Origin: Cepaea nemoralis | Lineage: Eukaryota; Mollusca; Gastropoda; Stylommatophora; Helicidae | Length of the DNA stretch: 64,000 bases | NCBI GenBank assembly: GCA_014155875.1 | Contig: JACEFZ010001381.1 | Span: forward strand, 917,001-981,000 | Direction: 5' to 3' | Shown: positions 10,500 through 21,600 of the stretch, in pieces | How the letters are laid out: every line of letters starts with the position of its first letter | How positions within the stretch are numbered: position 1 is the stretch's first letter | The notes under the pieces: generated by a model | Database searches by the model: none | Told to the model about the DNA's origin: nothing | Seen by the model: the letters and a program-made list of their open reading frames with translations, nothing else | Translations under genes and position numbers: made by a program

Positions 10500-11735
10500 A
10501 AGCGGGGTTTGGCTGTGATGCGGGTGATGCGGCAGCAAACTGTGAGCAGCGCCATCTATGTCTTCTATACGAGGGGCTGGTCATGTCTGTCTTTGAGTAT
10601 GCAATGGCAATCCTGACTCTCAGCCATAAGCAGATAGAAAGGATGGAAAAGATACAGAATGAAGCTATGCGCATTATTCTTGGATGTACAAGAGATACAG
10701 CATGCAGGGCGATGCGCTACCTTCTTGATTTTCCAACCGTTGAAGACAGAATACAAGTTTGCAGAGCACGCGCCTACCTCAGATTTAACGCAAACACACA
10801 ACATCCACTGCATAGTGAAATTATGAAGGTGAAGGGCAGCAGGTTAAAAAGAGGACGGTCGTGGATGGGTCTAGCCGAAGACATTCTTCAACGGGTGTGT
10901 TCACTTGAGGACTTAGAACCTCGCGAGGAGTGGGTACAAGTGCCAACAGATTTCTGCACATCCTTTTCAGTTTGCATCCAACTAGATAGAAAATGCAGAC
11001 AAGAAAATCCGGCTTCTGTGGAGACGCAAGTACAAGCGTTGATTTTCGAGAATTCGCTAGACGGTGATGCTGTCATTTACACAGATGGGTCAGTCGTCCG
11101 ACATGTGAGAAGCTCATGGGCCTTTACGGCTCAGGCCGAAGGGAAAATTGTGAAGGAGGACTCTGGTGCTTTTGCTGAGACCACAAGTAGCCTGACTATG
11201 GAAGTCATGGCAGTAAGTAAAGCAATAACATGGCTCGAGACACAGACATTCACTAAGGCATGTTTCCTTAGCGACTCAATGAGCATGCTCAAGAGGATAG
11301 AGATGGGGTGGATCCGAAGAGAAGGGTTGCTGTCTCTGGAGCGGTCTCGGCTGGCAAAAATTAGTTTCATCTTCGTGCCAGGGCATGCGGGAGTACAAGG
11401 AAATGAGCGGGCTGACAAGCTCGCAGGTATGGCTACTGTGGAGGGCGGACGTGCTATGGACCAGGCTGACATTCTGAATGCTCTACGAGAAGTAAGACTT
11501 TTGCGAGAACCAAGTGATGACTGTGAATCTACAACCATGGCCAGACTGCGAGCATTACGCAGGAAGCCAAAGAAAATATATATATAAAATAATGATAAAA
11601 TAAAATATTGATAAAACAACACAGAACTGGTGTCGTTGGCTGCTACACGCTGCAGGAGTTGCCGAGGAGGGGATCCGAGCACTTATGGACTGAATGGTTC
11701 GATGTGCAATGAGGATGATCTGTCGACTAACTAAC
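10500..11735 (+). pseudogene. 5'-truncated LINE: RT thumb plus RNase H
   Basis: The open frame at 10583-11587 (extendable upstream in frame to about 10500) encodes the end of a LINE reverse transcriptase followed by a type I RNase H. The RNase H catalytic residues can be read in order: Asp in YTDGSV, Glu in LTMEVMA, Asp in LSDSMSML, then a final Asp in GNERADKLAG after PGHAGVQ. RNase H removes template RNA during reverse transcription and is characteristic of I/Nimbus-type LINEs. Endonuclease and the RT active site are absent, so this is a dead-on-arrival truncated insertion. The RNase H frame itself is intact, suggesting moderate age. The 3' region (11620-11735) shares 'aacacagaactggtgtcg' with the copy at 14345-14945. 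It ends in an AACT-type simple tail. Confidence 0.85.
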
Positions 11736-11739
11736 TAAC

Positions 11740-12284
11740 TAACAAACTTGTCATTATTTTGTCTTACCAGTATTGATAATACAATTATTTCAGATTTTTA
11801 CATCAGAAGTTTAGATATATGATAAATATACGTCACACTAATGTTTCAACTACATGTGGTTGTTACCGCATGGTTACAAGCTATGGCATAAATGCGTTTA
11901 CCCCCAGATGCCCGAGCCAACAGCTAAGAAGGGAGAAAACGGAAACAGAAGTAATACCTTACTTTTTCACCCGTGCCCTAAATCTCGGACAAGCACCGCC
12001 CCGGCGGCAGAGAGAAAAACTGGTTCTTTTCACCGATCCATGGAGAAAAGGTATCCCGGAAGTACACTTTTGAGTTTGTGATTCAGGTATGATGAGCTTC
12101 ACGGTGAGAAAAGAAAACAATCACATGAGACGCTATGCGCATTGCAGTTTAAAAATACAATCAGATGTGATGACATTTAAATTGAAAAACAAAACACAAC
12201 AACAAAAATAAAGTCAGGTGTGATAAAATTGTTCATGGAATAAGTTTAGTAAGATCTGGTGTGCGTGTGTGTGTGCGCGCGGGC
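11740..12284. other. Intergenic, no gene recognised
   Basis: Short open frames at 11819-12081 show no domain. A small GT/GC-rich simple stretch lies near 12260-12285. I see no supported gene. Confidence 0.5.
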
Positions 12285-12500
12285 GCTTTGAACTTGAGCG
12301 AACTCTACTCACGTGGTCCTACTAGGGAGTGCACGGGACCGATTTTTGCGTATGGTTTAACTTTTCCTGTTACCAGTGTCTCCCGCCATTAGACGAACTC
12401 ACTCCGACTTCTGAGATATTTGTAATTAACGTCATTAGGTCAAGGACGAGAAGTCAACATTTAAGTCCAACTGACCAACGTGCGGAACGAACGTCTTACC
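12285..12500 (-). mobile_element. SINE, family 1 copy
   Basis: It shares the family-1 body, with 'gacgagaagtcaacattt' and 'actccgacttctgagat' on the plus strand. The tRNA-like head at the right end is poorly preserved. Confidence 0.65.
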
Positions 12501-12564
12501 ACGGTCACCAGAGAAAGTTAAAAGCTAGGGCATCAAACCTTTCGGTCACGTCGACTTCCAGGTG

Positions 12565-12745
12565 TAATTAAATTGTTATAGGTATAAACTCTATCAATCA
12601 GATGCGACAAACTTTAAATTGTTAGAGGAATACACTCTATTAGGTGTGATAAACTTTAAATTGTTAGAGGAATACACTCTATCAGGTGTGATAAACTTTG
12701 AGTTGTTAGAGGAATAAACCCTATCAAATGTGATGAAATTTAAAC
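12565..12745. repeat. 42-bp tandem repeat x about 4
   Basis: Units contain 'ttgttagaggaatacact' and 'aggtgtgataaacttt' and recur every 42 bases with a few substitutions. The region to about 13100 holds further loosely related phrases but no gene. Confidence 0.8.
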
Positions 12746-13194
12746 TGAAAAACATCACATCAGGTGGGGTTAATGGAATAAATCTATCCCGGGTGCCTAA
12801 TGTTGGCCCTCCAAGGCTGGGATGGCTTCTGGGCAGACACACTTAGCCATGTCGATATGGGATCAAGAGAATAAACGTCTCCAAGGCAGAAACGCACCAA
12901 AAAAAAACGCCTGGGAGTCAGGACATGGAAGGGCCCGTCTCCTGAGAGTGTGAAGAAGATAAAGGGGCCGAAACATTCGGCGAGGGGGAAGAGCGTCTGA
13001 TGAACATAAGCCACTTGTCGTACTTGCTCCGCGGTAGAATTTTTTACCACGGAAACAAATCATTTCAGGTGCGAGGAAACTGTTAAATGAACAAATGCTG
13101 TCAGAATATGATGCACTTTACACTGTATAAATCCTATAGGATGGCATGAAAGTGACGATTGGTCTAAAAGTATATGACTATATACTCATTGGGA

Positions 13195-13672
13195 GCTGCG
13201 GAAGCACAGTGGCTCGCACGCTTGCCTGTCGGCCGGCGATAATGTGGTCTAGTCCCCATCCAAGCAGGAATTTCTAACAAAACAAACATTAATGACTTGA
13301 ACTTCCAGGTCGACCTGATCTAATTGTTGTCAGGAAATGTTCTGGGCAGTTTTTTTTAATTTTATTTATTTATTTTTTTTCTCTCTCGCTTTGAACTCAA
13401 TCGTAGTCCATAGACACTACTTCCAGTAGCACTTGGCTTAATTTTGCGTGTGGATTAGCTTTTCCCTATTACCATTGTCCCTCGACATCAGGCGAACCCA
13501 CTTCGACTTCAAAGGTACTTGTCAAGGACGAAAATTCAACATTTTAGTCCAACTGTCCACTGTAGTGGTTGAACCCCACAGCTCGGCATCGGCAGGCCAG
13601 ATGTTTAAGAACAAAAGCGGTGTGCATGATATTGGCCACATCACCCATCAAGTGCCGATTAGTCTATGAAAT
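13195..13672 (+). mobile_element. SINE, family 2 copy, interrupted by a family 1 SINE
   Basis: The tRNA-like head and first body half lie at about 13195-13345 ('acttccaggtcgacctgatc'). The second half, containing 'ccacatcacccatcaagtgc', lies at 13616-13672. Between them sits a minus-strand family 1 SINE (13381-13615). The order matches the uninterrupted copy at 4215-4485, so this is a nested insertion. Confidence 0.65.
13381..13615 (-). mobile_element. SINE, family 1 copy nested in family 2
   Basis: It carries the family-1 body phrases 'ttgaactcaatcgtagtcca' and 'acttcgacttcaaaggtac', ending in the tRNA-like end at 'agctcggcatcggcaggcca'. It splits a family 2 SINE. Confidence 0.7.
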
Positions 13673-14154
13673 ATGCGGCTAGCATCACCTGTCCAATACC
13701 TGGAGGCGTGGGGGAGGGGTTCTGTACCTACTGGCTTACCACACATACAGTTTGCTGTGTGGGTAGCAATTATCGTGGTTGATCTGTTTGTTTTCGCAAA
13801 GGCGAAATGTGTGCTATTGTATAACATGAAAATGTGTTTCTCTCTACAGGTGTCATTAAAAACTGAATACGAAACTATTCAAATGTTAGGCCCAAAAGGC
13901 ACCGGGTGGGATATCAGCATAGGGCTGGGCATTTTTCCAAGAACCAAAGGTATCTAAATGATATTGATATCTCACGTTCCCTTGATCTCGTGGATAGTTA
14001 GATCGGATATATAGCCTCCTTGGAAAATGTCCACACACAAAAGGGCCCGTGTGTGCAAATTTTACACTTGAAAATTTCCGCAGAGGTTGAAAATCGCGAA
14101 AAGTCATAAAGTCTCTTCCCCCCCCCCCCCCCCCCCCCCGACAAACTTTGTTTT

Positions 14155-14280
14155 AAAGGAAACCTACGCATTGGGTAGACGTCGGATGTGCGGACCGAAA
14201 AGACGCAAATATCGCAGCTCTGCTGTAACACACACACAAAGTACGTCCTGTACAAAAATATATTGAACGAACAAAGAAAT
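14155..14280 (+). mobile_element. Short interspersed repeat (GTCGGATGTG family)
   Basis: It shares 'gacgtcggatgtgcgg' and 'cgcagctctgctgtaa' with copies at 31035-31185 (minus), 40305-40470 and 41015-41165. The best copy (41015) ends in GAAGAAGAAG, which suggests a LINE or SINE 3' end with a (GAA)n tail. The class is uncertain. Confidence 0.55.
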
Positions 14281-14344
14281 ATTATATGTGGTCAACATTA
14301 CCGTGTAGAGTGAAAATGCAAATCGATTAATTCATGCGACAAAG

Positions 14345-14945
14345 ACTAATGGAATTGCGAATCAAATTCGGCACTAGCAGGAATGATCGAAGTAGAAGAC
14401 GTAGCAGGGATGCTTATAACCAACTGGCCACTGGAACTATACTCTATAGGATAGGTATCCATACTCTGACATCTTCCAACAGAGATTAAGCACAGGCAGG
14501 TATGTCCCGCAAGTTGTGATGTCGGCACACATTCTTTTGCCCGTGGGAATATCAGCTTCATGTTTGTGTCTGACCATGTAAATATAAAAGGAAATGAACA
14601 AGCTGGTAGACTTGTGGGCGGAACTACTTTAGAAAGCGAGAGAGCAATGTAGCAATGTACTGATGCACTAAATGGCTTCAGAAAGACAAGGTGGGTTGAC
14701 AAATCATGTGATTAACGACAATCTGCAACCTTGAGCAGACTGCACACAATATAAAATCAAAAGAGGTCATGCCAGACAAGCACGCTATGTGGTGGTGGAG
14801 GGGAGAGGGGAGAAAAAATATTCAACCAACACAGAACTGGTGTCGCAAGCCGTTACATATTGAGGGAGATGCTGAGGGAATCAAAGCACTTGTGAACTGG
14901 ATTGTTCGATGCGCAGTGAGTATAATCTGTCATCTGCTAAATGTT
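14345..14945 (+). pseudogene. Decayed LINE RNase H / 3' end
   Basis: In shifting frames the plus strand encodes an RNase H C-terminus (ISFMFVSDHVNIKGNEQAGR, parallel to the intact copy's ISFIFVPGHAGVQGNERADK). The 3' end is like 11600-11735 ('aacacagaactggtgtcg'). Stops and lost catalytic residues show it is an old copy of the family at 10500-11735. Confidence 0.7.
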
Positions 14946-15007
14946 TGAATTCTTCACACTGATCTTTTCACAATATTTCTTGTCTCACAGTGGTTATCAG
15001 TATATGA

Positions 15008-15370
15008 CAGTGGTTCTCAATCTTTTTAGGCCCGTGCACCCCTTCACCATATGTTTAGAATGCCACCCCCCCCCCTTGTGTATTTCCTCCCTATAACCCG
15101 CCCTCCTCCTACATTGTATATGTAAAAATAGAAGCTAAATTTGATAACACACACTAGGACAAGTTTAGACGTCTACGTAAAACGTGATTTGCGGGTCTAC
15201 TAAAGTTATAATACGAATTTCAGAAGGGCGAAAGTACAGAACCGTAAAATTATGGAGGGAAAAACAATATCAAGTAATCGGTTCTTGCATTAACGCGATC
15301 TTGAAATAATTTTAATTCCCTCTTGAAACCTTAAAATTTTCCCGGGGGGGGGGGGGGGGAATTACCACTG
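15008..15370. mobile_element. hAT MITE copy
   Basis: It begins CAGTGGTTCTCAATC and ends with a degraded inverted end ACCACTG. Flanking octamers GTATATGA (15000-15007) and GTAAATGA (15371-15378) match at 7 of 8 positions. It has the same C/G homopolymers as the other copies, and its middle is in the opposite orientation relative to 6037-6381. Confidence 0.8.
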
Positions 15371-15685
15371 GTAAATGAGATATAGACGCCTGCTACTTCA
15401 TGTTTACCAGCGTTTAACGTAGTTGATCATTCTCAGTGTAGCGGTTCACTTTTCCATTTCCTTATACTCGGAGCTAAATTGAGAGAACGGTGATTGATGT
15501 TTGGATGATAATTATTAATTATTAATGGTTTAAATGAAGGGTATTGCTAGACTATTCATATAGTGGTATTTATATAGTGGGCATCGGAAGTGTTGCCCTC
15601 ATGGGTAGATCTGCTTGATGATGTCTTTTAAGTCTCTCTTCGGTGGATAAGGTGGCTTATTCACCCCATCATCTGTCATCTAGCC

Positions 15686-16370
15686 CAGTGGTTCTCAACC
15701 GGTGGGGAATCCCCCGCCCCCAGGGGGGGGGGGAATTTTAGGGTTTCCTGGGGGGGGGGGGATGAAGACCATTTCAAGATCGCGTTAACACAAGAACTGA
15801 TTACTTGATATTGATTTTCCCTTCATACTTTACAGTTATGTACGTCTCATCCTTCTAAAATTCATTTTATAAAGCAAGTAGACCCACAAATCATGTTTTA
15901 TGTGGATGTCTAGACTTGTTTTAAAACTGTCATTAACTGCCAATATAGTACAATGCAGTGTATGGCAGGGAGGTCTTTGAGCCTGGGGAATTAAGGCCGC
16001 CTGGCTAGTGCAGTCGCCGCGAACTGTGCAGGTTAGGATTTTCTTTTTGCCCCCGACAGAAAAAAATCCCACACCTTACCGTGGGATCAAACCCGGGTCT
16101 CTCGAATGGGAGTCCGGTGTTCTAGCCACTCGGCTAGCTGCTCCTCGACTTGTTTTAGTATATGCTATTAAATTTACCTTCCATTTTTACGTATACTGTG
16201 TAGGGGTGGGGGATTTTTAGATAGGAAATATATGAAAAAGGGGGGGGGGACGTCCTGAAAATAAGGTGAAGGGAGGCACGGGCCAAATTTTTGATAGGAA
16301 GGGGGGGGGGGGGGATGACGTTCTGAAAATATGGTGAAGGGGGCACGGGCCAAAAAAGGTTGAGAACCAG
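15686..16370. mobile_element. hAT MITE copy containing a SINE
   Basis: It begins CAGTGGTTCTCAACCGG and ends GGTTGAGAACCAG. The interior follows 6037-6381 closely but is split by a SINE at 15924-16146. The right part also contains a duplicated segment, with 'aaggtgaagg' and 'gcacgggccaaa' occurring twice. No clear target duplication of the MITE was found. Confidence 0.8.
15924..16146 (-). mobile_element. SINE, family 3 (tRNA-derived), with 11-bp TSD
   Basis: On the minus strand it starts with an intact-looking tRNA head: 'gctagccgagtggctagaac' (A box) and 'cgggtttgatcccac' (B box). Direct repeats GACTTGTTTTA flank it at 15913-15923 and 16147-16157, proving insertion into the MITE. A second copy is at 46165-46395. 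Confidence 0.9.
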
Positions 16371-16384
16371 TCTTTATGTTTTCG

Positions 16385-16640
16385 GGGGGCTGGACCCAGG
16401 ATTTCCATAGCAGTGTTGTAAATCGTGTCCTTTAGGGCTCTCCATTCTGTTTCTGTATCCTGTTTTGCTTCAGCATTGGGCTTGAGGCGGTCTTCCAGCA
16501 TATTTTCAAACGACTGCTGCATGTTCTTGCTGTTTAGGCGGGTGACATTTAGCTTTGTTTGCATTTTTGCCCCTTGAGGACGCCACTGATCTAGCCTTAC
16601 AGTTGGAGACATTGGAGGCATTATTATTATTAGCATACTG
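16385..16640 (-). pseudogene. RTE-like LINE fragment (between endonuclease and RT)
   Basis: The minus-strand frame contains KMQTKLNVTRLN and WRALKDTIYNTAMEILGPAP followed by RKHKDWF. This is the linker typically found between endonuclease and reverse transcriptase in RTE-like LINEs of invertebrates. Both flanking domains are missing. Confidence 0.7.
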
Positions 16641-16768
16641 TTAAACCTCTATTTCATTTGAAAAAACTTACACGACTGAGCAGCAATTAATAATATAAGC
16701 AAAATCAATATATTTAACATACCAGATGACGGAGGAGAGTGCTTCATACGGTCATACCAGCTACACGA

Positions 16769-16775
16769 GGAAGAA

Positions 16776-16807
<32 letters not shown>

Positions 16808-16812
16808 AGAAG
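16769..16812 (+). repeat. (GAA)n tract, probable LINE tail
   Basis: GAA triplets follow a short coding-like lead, as at the 3' ends of other LINE copies here (48125-48191, 61100-61117). It is probably the tail of an otherwise unrecognisable LINE end. Confidence 0.6.
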
Positions 16813-17079
16813 CGGCGAAAAGGGAGGGGGGGGGGGGAGAGCAATCAATCTTAGTTTTTGACTGCTGTCTGCTACTACAGATCGAACGTACAAAACAAAT
16901 TGTAGTCCCGGAAGATAGAAAAACATAAGGAAAAGATAGGCAATTCTGTGCTGTAAATTACAATGTAATAATACTAATAGTAATAGTAATACCGTAATAA
17001 GAACGCTAGTTTTGTAACTATTTTAGGTCTAGAATAATATCGACATGAAGAGTGTGAAGACCCGGCCTTATGTGGTGAG

Positions 17080-17345
17080 TAAACAATGTTAATGATTAAT
17101 GAATGTTATTTGTATTGTTATTGTATTGTTGATATTGTTTGTCCACCACTTCCATCAGGAATGGAATGTCAATGAGTTGAATGACAATTCCGAATGATGA
17201 TGACCATTTGTCGAACGATTTGTGGGAACGATTAGTAGTATAATTAATATTAGTAGTTGTATGACTCTTCGCTGGCTGTTGAACGAGGGGACTGAGCACG
17301 TATGGGAATGTCCTGAGTGCAGTGATGTCGGTTCTTAACTCAACT
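17080..17345 (+). pseudogene. LINE 3' terminal fragment
   Basis: It reads TLRWLLNEGTEHVWECPECS before a 'gatgtcggttctt' end and a CAACT simple tail. The same ending occurs at 22440-22530, 30240-30545 (minus) and 30790-30920. It is the extreme 3' end of an RNase H-bearing LINE. Confidence 0.6.
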
Positions 17346-18321
17346 CAACTAGGTACTTTGATGACATTTTAAAAATTGGTTTGGCATTGATTAAATCTGG
17401 ACAGATGAATAGGACCTGAAAAATATTTTCCAACGGTACCTCATTCAAGTCTGTACGTTGATTCTAAGCCGAGATATCCAGAATTGTGTGTAAAAATAAG
17501 TCATAATTGGAACAAAGAAGCAAATACTCCTTTAGCTGAATTTGACTTGCTGCCCAGAAACAACAGTTGTTTACAATGTGTTTAAAACTGCTACAACTTC
17601 TTTAGTTTTGAGAAAACCCCATAGCAACTATATATTGTCTTGTTCGGAAAGGCGAGGCCTAACTGCCCAGGTAGAAAATTTTTGATGTTATGCAATATCG
17701 AGTCATTAAAATTCAAAATGGCCGCTAATTAATTATTTAATAATGACTGAACTTAGCTAACGAACCTTAAAATGCCAATTATGAATATTTTTCCCTTCAG
17801 TTTGATCAAACAAATAAAAAGGCCATGTTGTGATGTTGTAAATATGTTTTGTTACTAATTTAATTTCAAAATGGCTAACAATTAATTAATTAATAATTAA
17901 TTTTTAAAATTTAAACTCTGCTAACGAACGTTGAAACACCAATTATGTGTCTCTGAAGTTGGAGTGGGTTCGCCTGATAGCGAGGGACACTGGCAATAGG
18001 GGAAGCTAATCCACATGCAAAATTCAGTTCAGTGCACTATAAGTAATGTGTACGGACTACGCTCGAGCTCAAATTGAGCGAGTGAGCGAAAAAAAAAAAT
18101 ATAGAAATTTTTTTTTTTTTTTTAAATTAAATAACTAATGTATTTTGCCCCCTTCAGTTTTATAAAACAAATCAAAAGACCATGTTATGATTTTATAAAT
18201 ATGTTTTATTACTAATGAAAATTAAAAATGGCAGCTAACTAATTATATATATTGCATATCAACTTATGAAACAATGATCTATAAAGCAACAGCAAGTTTT
18301 AACACTATTTGTTTCTGCTCT
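17346..18321. other. AT-rich intergenic DNA with a SINE family 1 fragment
   Basis: At 17955-18095 there is a plus-strand family 1 SINE piece ('ctgaagttggagtgggttcg', then an A-run). The repeated phrase 'ttaattaataat' and near-duplicate segments around 17700-17850 and 18130-18240 suggest local duplication. No gene is seen. Confidence 0.5.
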
Positions 18322-18343
18322 CTAACGATAGCATCTTGGCAAC
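18322..18343 (-). CDS. Candidate terminal exon, unidentified gene
   Basis: On the minus strand a pyrimidine-rich acceptor (ttttcttttccag) precedes 22 coding bases that end at a stop codon. The phase fits the exon at 18818-18947. The product is unknown and the evidence is only splice-site and phase agreement. Confidence 0.3.
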
Positions 18344-18486
18344 CTGGAAAAGAAAAGAAACAACAAACTATTACTAATAGTTATGCTAATTAATAGTAGT
18401 AGTATTACTAGTACTAATTAAAAACTAATACACATGTTCGTTGTCATTAAAACCTTCTGGTGACGTCTGCAAATCTCTTAAGCCTT

Positions 18487-19132
18487 GTAAACAGATTTCC
18501 GTCTCCTTTTGAAAGAAATATTCTTAACGAAGGCAATTTTGTAATCATATATATCTAGTAAAACTAAAAACATCCAATTTCTTTTACATTAATATTTGGT
18601 GGATATAATAAGTGGTTTATCTTAATTTGTGATTCGTTGTGGATTATTTTATGAAGGTAAGTGGAAACAAAATATTTCATTCGATTTCTGTAAGCATGTC
18701 ATCTGTTTGCTATTATAAAACTACTAACTACTAACATATTTGTTTGTTGTAGCAATAAAATAATATACAAGACTGCAACTAAAAGAACATGTTTTTTTAA
18801 AACATGAAAACGCTTACTGCATCGAAGTGTCCTTTTTCTGTCTCTGTAAAATCTCTGCATCCATGGTCCGGTGAGGAAGCGATAGTACAGCATAAGCACT
18901 TGCAAGTGGAGTTGAACACATGAGTCTGTCAAAACTTTGTAGATCACCTGCGAAATATGAATAAAATTAGTGGAACTGGAGTAAAACAGATTTCCGTCTC
19001 CTTTACCTGTGTGAAATTAATGTTACAGAAACATATTTTAAAAAAACACACATTTTGTAATCATGTATATCTAGTAAAACTAAAAACATCTTATCCAATT
19101 GCTTTTATATTAATATTTGGTGGATATAATAA
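18487..19132 (+). repeat. Direct duplication of about 130-150 bp
   Basis: 18487-18613 and 18985-19132 share 'acagatttccgtctcctt', 'atatctagtaaaactaaaaa' and 'ttaatatttggtggatataa'. The copies bracket the candidate exon at 18818-18947 and differ by small indels. Confidence 0.75.
18818..18947 (-). CDS. Candidate internal exon, unidentified gene
   Basis: On the minus strand the segment is bounded by an acceptor (atatttcgcag) and a donor (GTAAGC). It is 130 bp with two open frames. The more protein-like one contains SFDRLMCSTPLASAYAVLSL followed by a charged stretch, and joins in phase to the exon at 18322-18343. I do not recognise the protein. It could belong with the ORF at 19260-19798 upstream on the same strand, but no donor linking them in frame was found. 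Confidence 0.35.
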
Positions 19133-19259
19133 ATAATAATTAAATAAAGAAAAGACTGCATATAAAACTAAATCATAAACTAATTTTTATAACACATTGT
19201 ACATTTTAAAGAAAATGCCTTAAAACATTTAATTGACCATTTTTTAAAAGTCTTTAATT

Positions 19260-19798
19260 TTAATAAAAAGTTAATTCGCCGAGAGCGAAATCAACTAAAA
19301 ATTTCTTCATTGGCATGGTGAAGGAGGTATCCGATGGTGACGCACCCTCTTCCCAGTACCATAACACAATTTTACTCTTCAACTTGTCCTTCCGTTTAAC
19401 ACTTTAACCACCTCTATATAAACTTTATCTTTTGCATTTTCATACCAGACGTGCCGCAGTAGTGTATTGGATAATGCACCATCATCAATTAGAAACTTCT
19501 TTAGCTTCTCTAGGGACTCCTGATCCAGACGCTTAAACAAATGCATGTCGAGTATTGACAACACAGACTTTGTTCGCTCAAATTCTTCAGCGATTAATTT
19601 TTCATAGCCCTCTCTCTCCTTCTTGTCCATCTTCTGCAACACTTCTCGCTGAACTTGACTCTTCCTCTCCGACTGTTGCTTTCTCACCCAAGCCCCACAA
19701 TGAACAGCATAGTCCACCAGGATTTTCTGGAAGTCGTCATCAAATGACATCAGCCAATCTAACGTTTGGTTCTGCACACCTTTCACTTTACAACTCAT
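19260..19798 (-). pseudogene. Unidentified 139-codon ORF, continuing after a frameshift
   Basis: The frame 19379-19798 starts at ATG and encodes a charged, probably mostly helical protein (LDWLMSFDDDFQKILVDYAV early; KKEREGYEKLIAEEFERTK in the middle). Past its stop, another frame continues with coding character to 19260 (IVLWYWEEGASPSDTSFTMP). A single indel near 19395 would explain this. I do not recognise the family. The plus strand just beyond the start resembles the end of an RTE-like LINE (compare 32610-32670). It may be a decayed transposon-derived ORF or a host pseudogene. Confidence 0.45.
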
Positions 19799-19965
19799 TT
19801 GTCGTTCATTTGTTTCATCCAGTAGGGTTGAAATTGAAAGTTATTAAATATGGAGCCGTGAGTTCTAATATGGCTGATATAGCCTATCCTATAGGTACGG
19901 TCATGATTTTAAAATTGAGTATTTACTAATGAGATAACGAGTTCTAAGTGGAGATATTCACATAT

Positions 19966-20175
19966 TGGCACTCTTCCGACAGACGGGTCTAAATAGTTCT
20001 GCAGTGAATAATTTTATATAACTAACACTAACCCTATCAACATACAGCTGAAAGATGCTGGTGTTGACAGCTAAGTCCTGTAAAAAGGATATGCTTAAAA
20101 AAAACAAAAAAAACTCTAACCCTTATAATTTATTCACTGCAGAACTATTTAGACCTGTCTGTCGGAAGAGTGCCC
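19966..20175. mobile_element. Foldback/MITE-like element with about 50-bp inverted ends
   Basis: The left arm (19966-20014, 'tggcactcttccgacagacg' onward) and right arm (about 20127-20175) are inverted copies differing at only a few positions. The hexamer ACATAT flanks both sides (19960-19965 and 20176-20181). The other copy of the host repeat (44135-45720) lacks the insert at this point. The interior contains a SINE family 4 tail. Confidence 0.8.
20045..20105 (+). mobile_element. SINE, family 4 (3' fragment)
   Basis: 'cagctgaaagatgctggtgt' followed by 'gtcctgtaaaaaggatatgc' matches the tail of the SINE at 23137-23381. It lies inside the foldback element. Confidence 0.75.
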
Positions 20176-20904
20176 ACATATTTGAGTGTAGGTGTCTCAG
20201 GGAAAGATTTTGTCATGAATCCCGGAATTTTGGACTCTTCAGTGTGTCCATTTATCTCCATGCACGAGGTTGTCTCAAACGGGTCATAGATGGATATGAA
20301 AACTGACTTCAAAAATATGTTCTGTCATGTTAAATGATAGTAAAAGTATGCAAATAAATTATTAATAATCTTTAAACTTGTATTCTCTTTAACCTTAGTA
20401 GGTCAAATTGCATGGTTGGAGCCTAGGTAGATCAATATTCCGAAATATTCGCTCCGGCCGCCATCTTAGCTTTCCATTCACAAAGACCAAACAACACATC
20501 CGCAGAAATAAATTTCTACCACTTATAAAGCAAGATAAGCAATGAAACTCTCGAAATACATGTAAAAATATGTGCAGAATTCAAATATCCATCTAAAAAT
20601 ATCTTAAAATTAAATAAACCAGCTCTAGAAAATAAAATTACTTACTTTTTGCCAAATAATTCAATTTATTTAAAAGATCACAATAATTTCAACCAAACGC
20701 TGTGCACGGCATATCATACTAACCATTTCTGCAGAACCTAAGATGGTGTCTGTCATTGTCATGTGATATTTGAATGAATGAATGATGTCGAAGGCATGAA
20801 TGGTCTTTACATAGCCAATTTTGTGGACCCAGAGGATCAGGCCGCGGTGGTGTGGTATATCACTTCCGTTTTCAGTTCGGGTTGCGGACGGCTAGCATAC
20901 CTAC

Positions 20905-21600
20905 AAGTAGTGTCTTGATGAATTCCAAAAGCTTTTAGTGAGGTTTTCCGAGTGTCTTTAAAGCGTTTCCTCTGGCCACCTTGGAAACCTTTACCACAAT
21001 GCAGCTCGCTGTAAAAAATTCGTTTAGGGAGCCTGTGATCTGGCATGCGAGTCAAGTGACCAGCCCAGCAAATCTTATCTTCATTAGTAGAGTGTGGATA
21101 CTGGGCATAGACGCTCTTTCTAGGACTTCAGTGTCTGGGATCTTGTCTTGGCATTTAATCTTCAATAGCTTCCCAAGGCAGACTGTGTGGAAGTGGTCTA
21201 ATTTCCTAGCGTGTCGCTGATTAACAGTCCAGGTTTCACAAGCATATAGCAGTGTAGCTGCTTTGTAGACTTTCAGCTGTGTTTGCAGGCTTATTCCATT
21301 TCTGTCCCACACATTCTTGTACAGTCTGCCAAATGCCACGTTGGCCTTGGAGATTCTTGCATTCACTTCATCATCAATTGTGGCAGCTTGTGACACAGTG
21401 CTGCCAGGTGAATTTGTCCACAACACTTAATCTATGACCATTCACTTTAATATTCGGCATATTGTGATTAATCCCTGGAGCTGGCTGGTACATAACTTCA
21501 GTCTTTTCCAAGTTGATATTGAGCCCAAAGTTGGCACAGGCATTTGAGAAAGCTGAAACATTGTGTTGCATGTCTGCCTGATGAGTAATATGGCAATGGT
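20905..21600 (-). pseudogene. RTE-like LINE, C-terminal RT region
   Basis: Overlapping minus-strand frames encode the RT thumb and C-terminus. Readable segments are NFGLNINLEKTEVMYQPAPG, ISKANVAFGRLYKNVWDRNG, LLYACETWTVNQRHARKLDH and HCGKGFQGGQRKRFKDT. This is the well-known end of invertebrate RTE-like LINEs. It lacks the palm domain and the C2H2 tail; its 3' side stops against the repeat at 19860-20895. Two frame breaks are present. Confidence 0.85.

Larger units (their letters stand above)
19860..20895 (+). repeat. Unclassified about 1-kb dispersed repeat, copy A
   Basis: It matches the reverse complement of 44135-45720 in long blocks. Examples are 'aaaactgacttcaaaaatat', 'gccgccatcttagctttcc', 'tttcaaccaaacgctgtgca' and 'gatatttgaatgaatgaatg'. 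It has no open frame. Copy A carries a foldback insertion (19966-20175) absent from copy B. It lies directly against the RTE-like LINE fragment at 20905. Confidence 0.8.
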
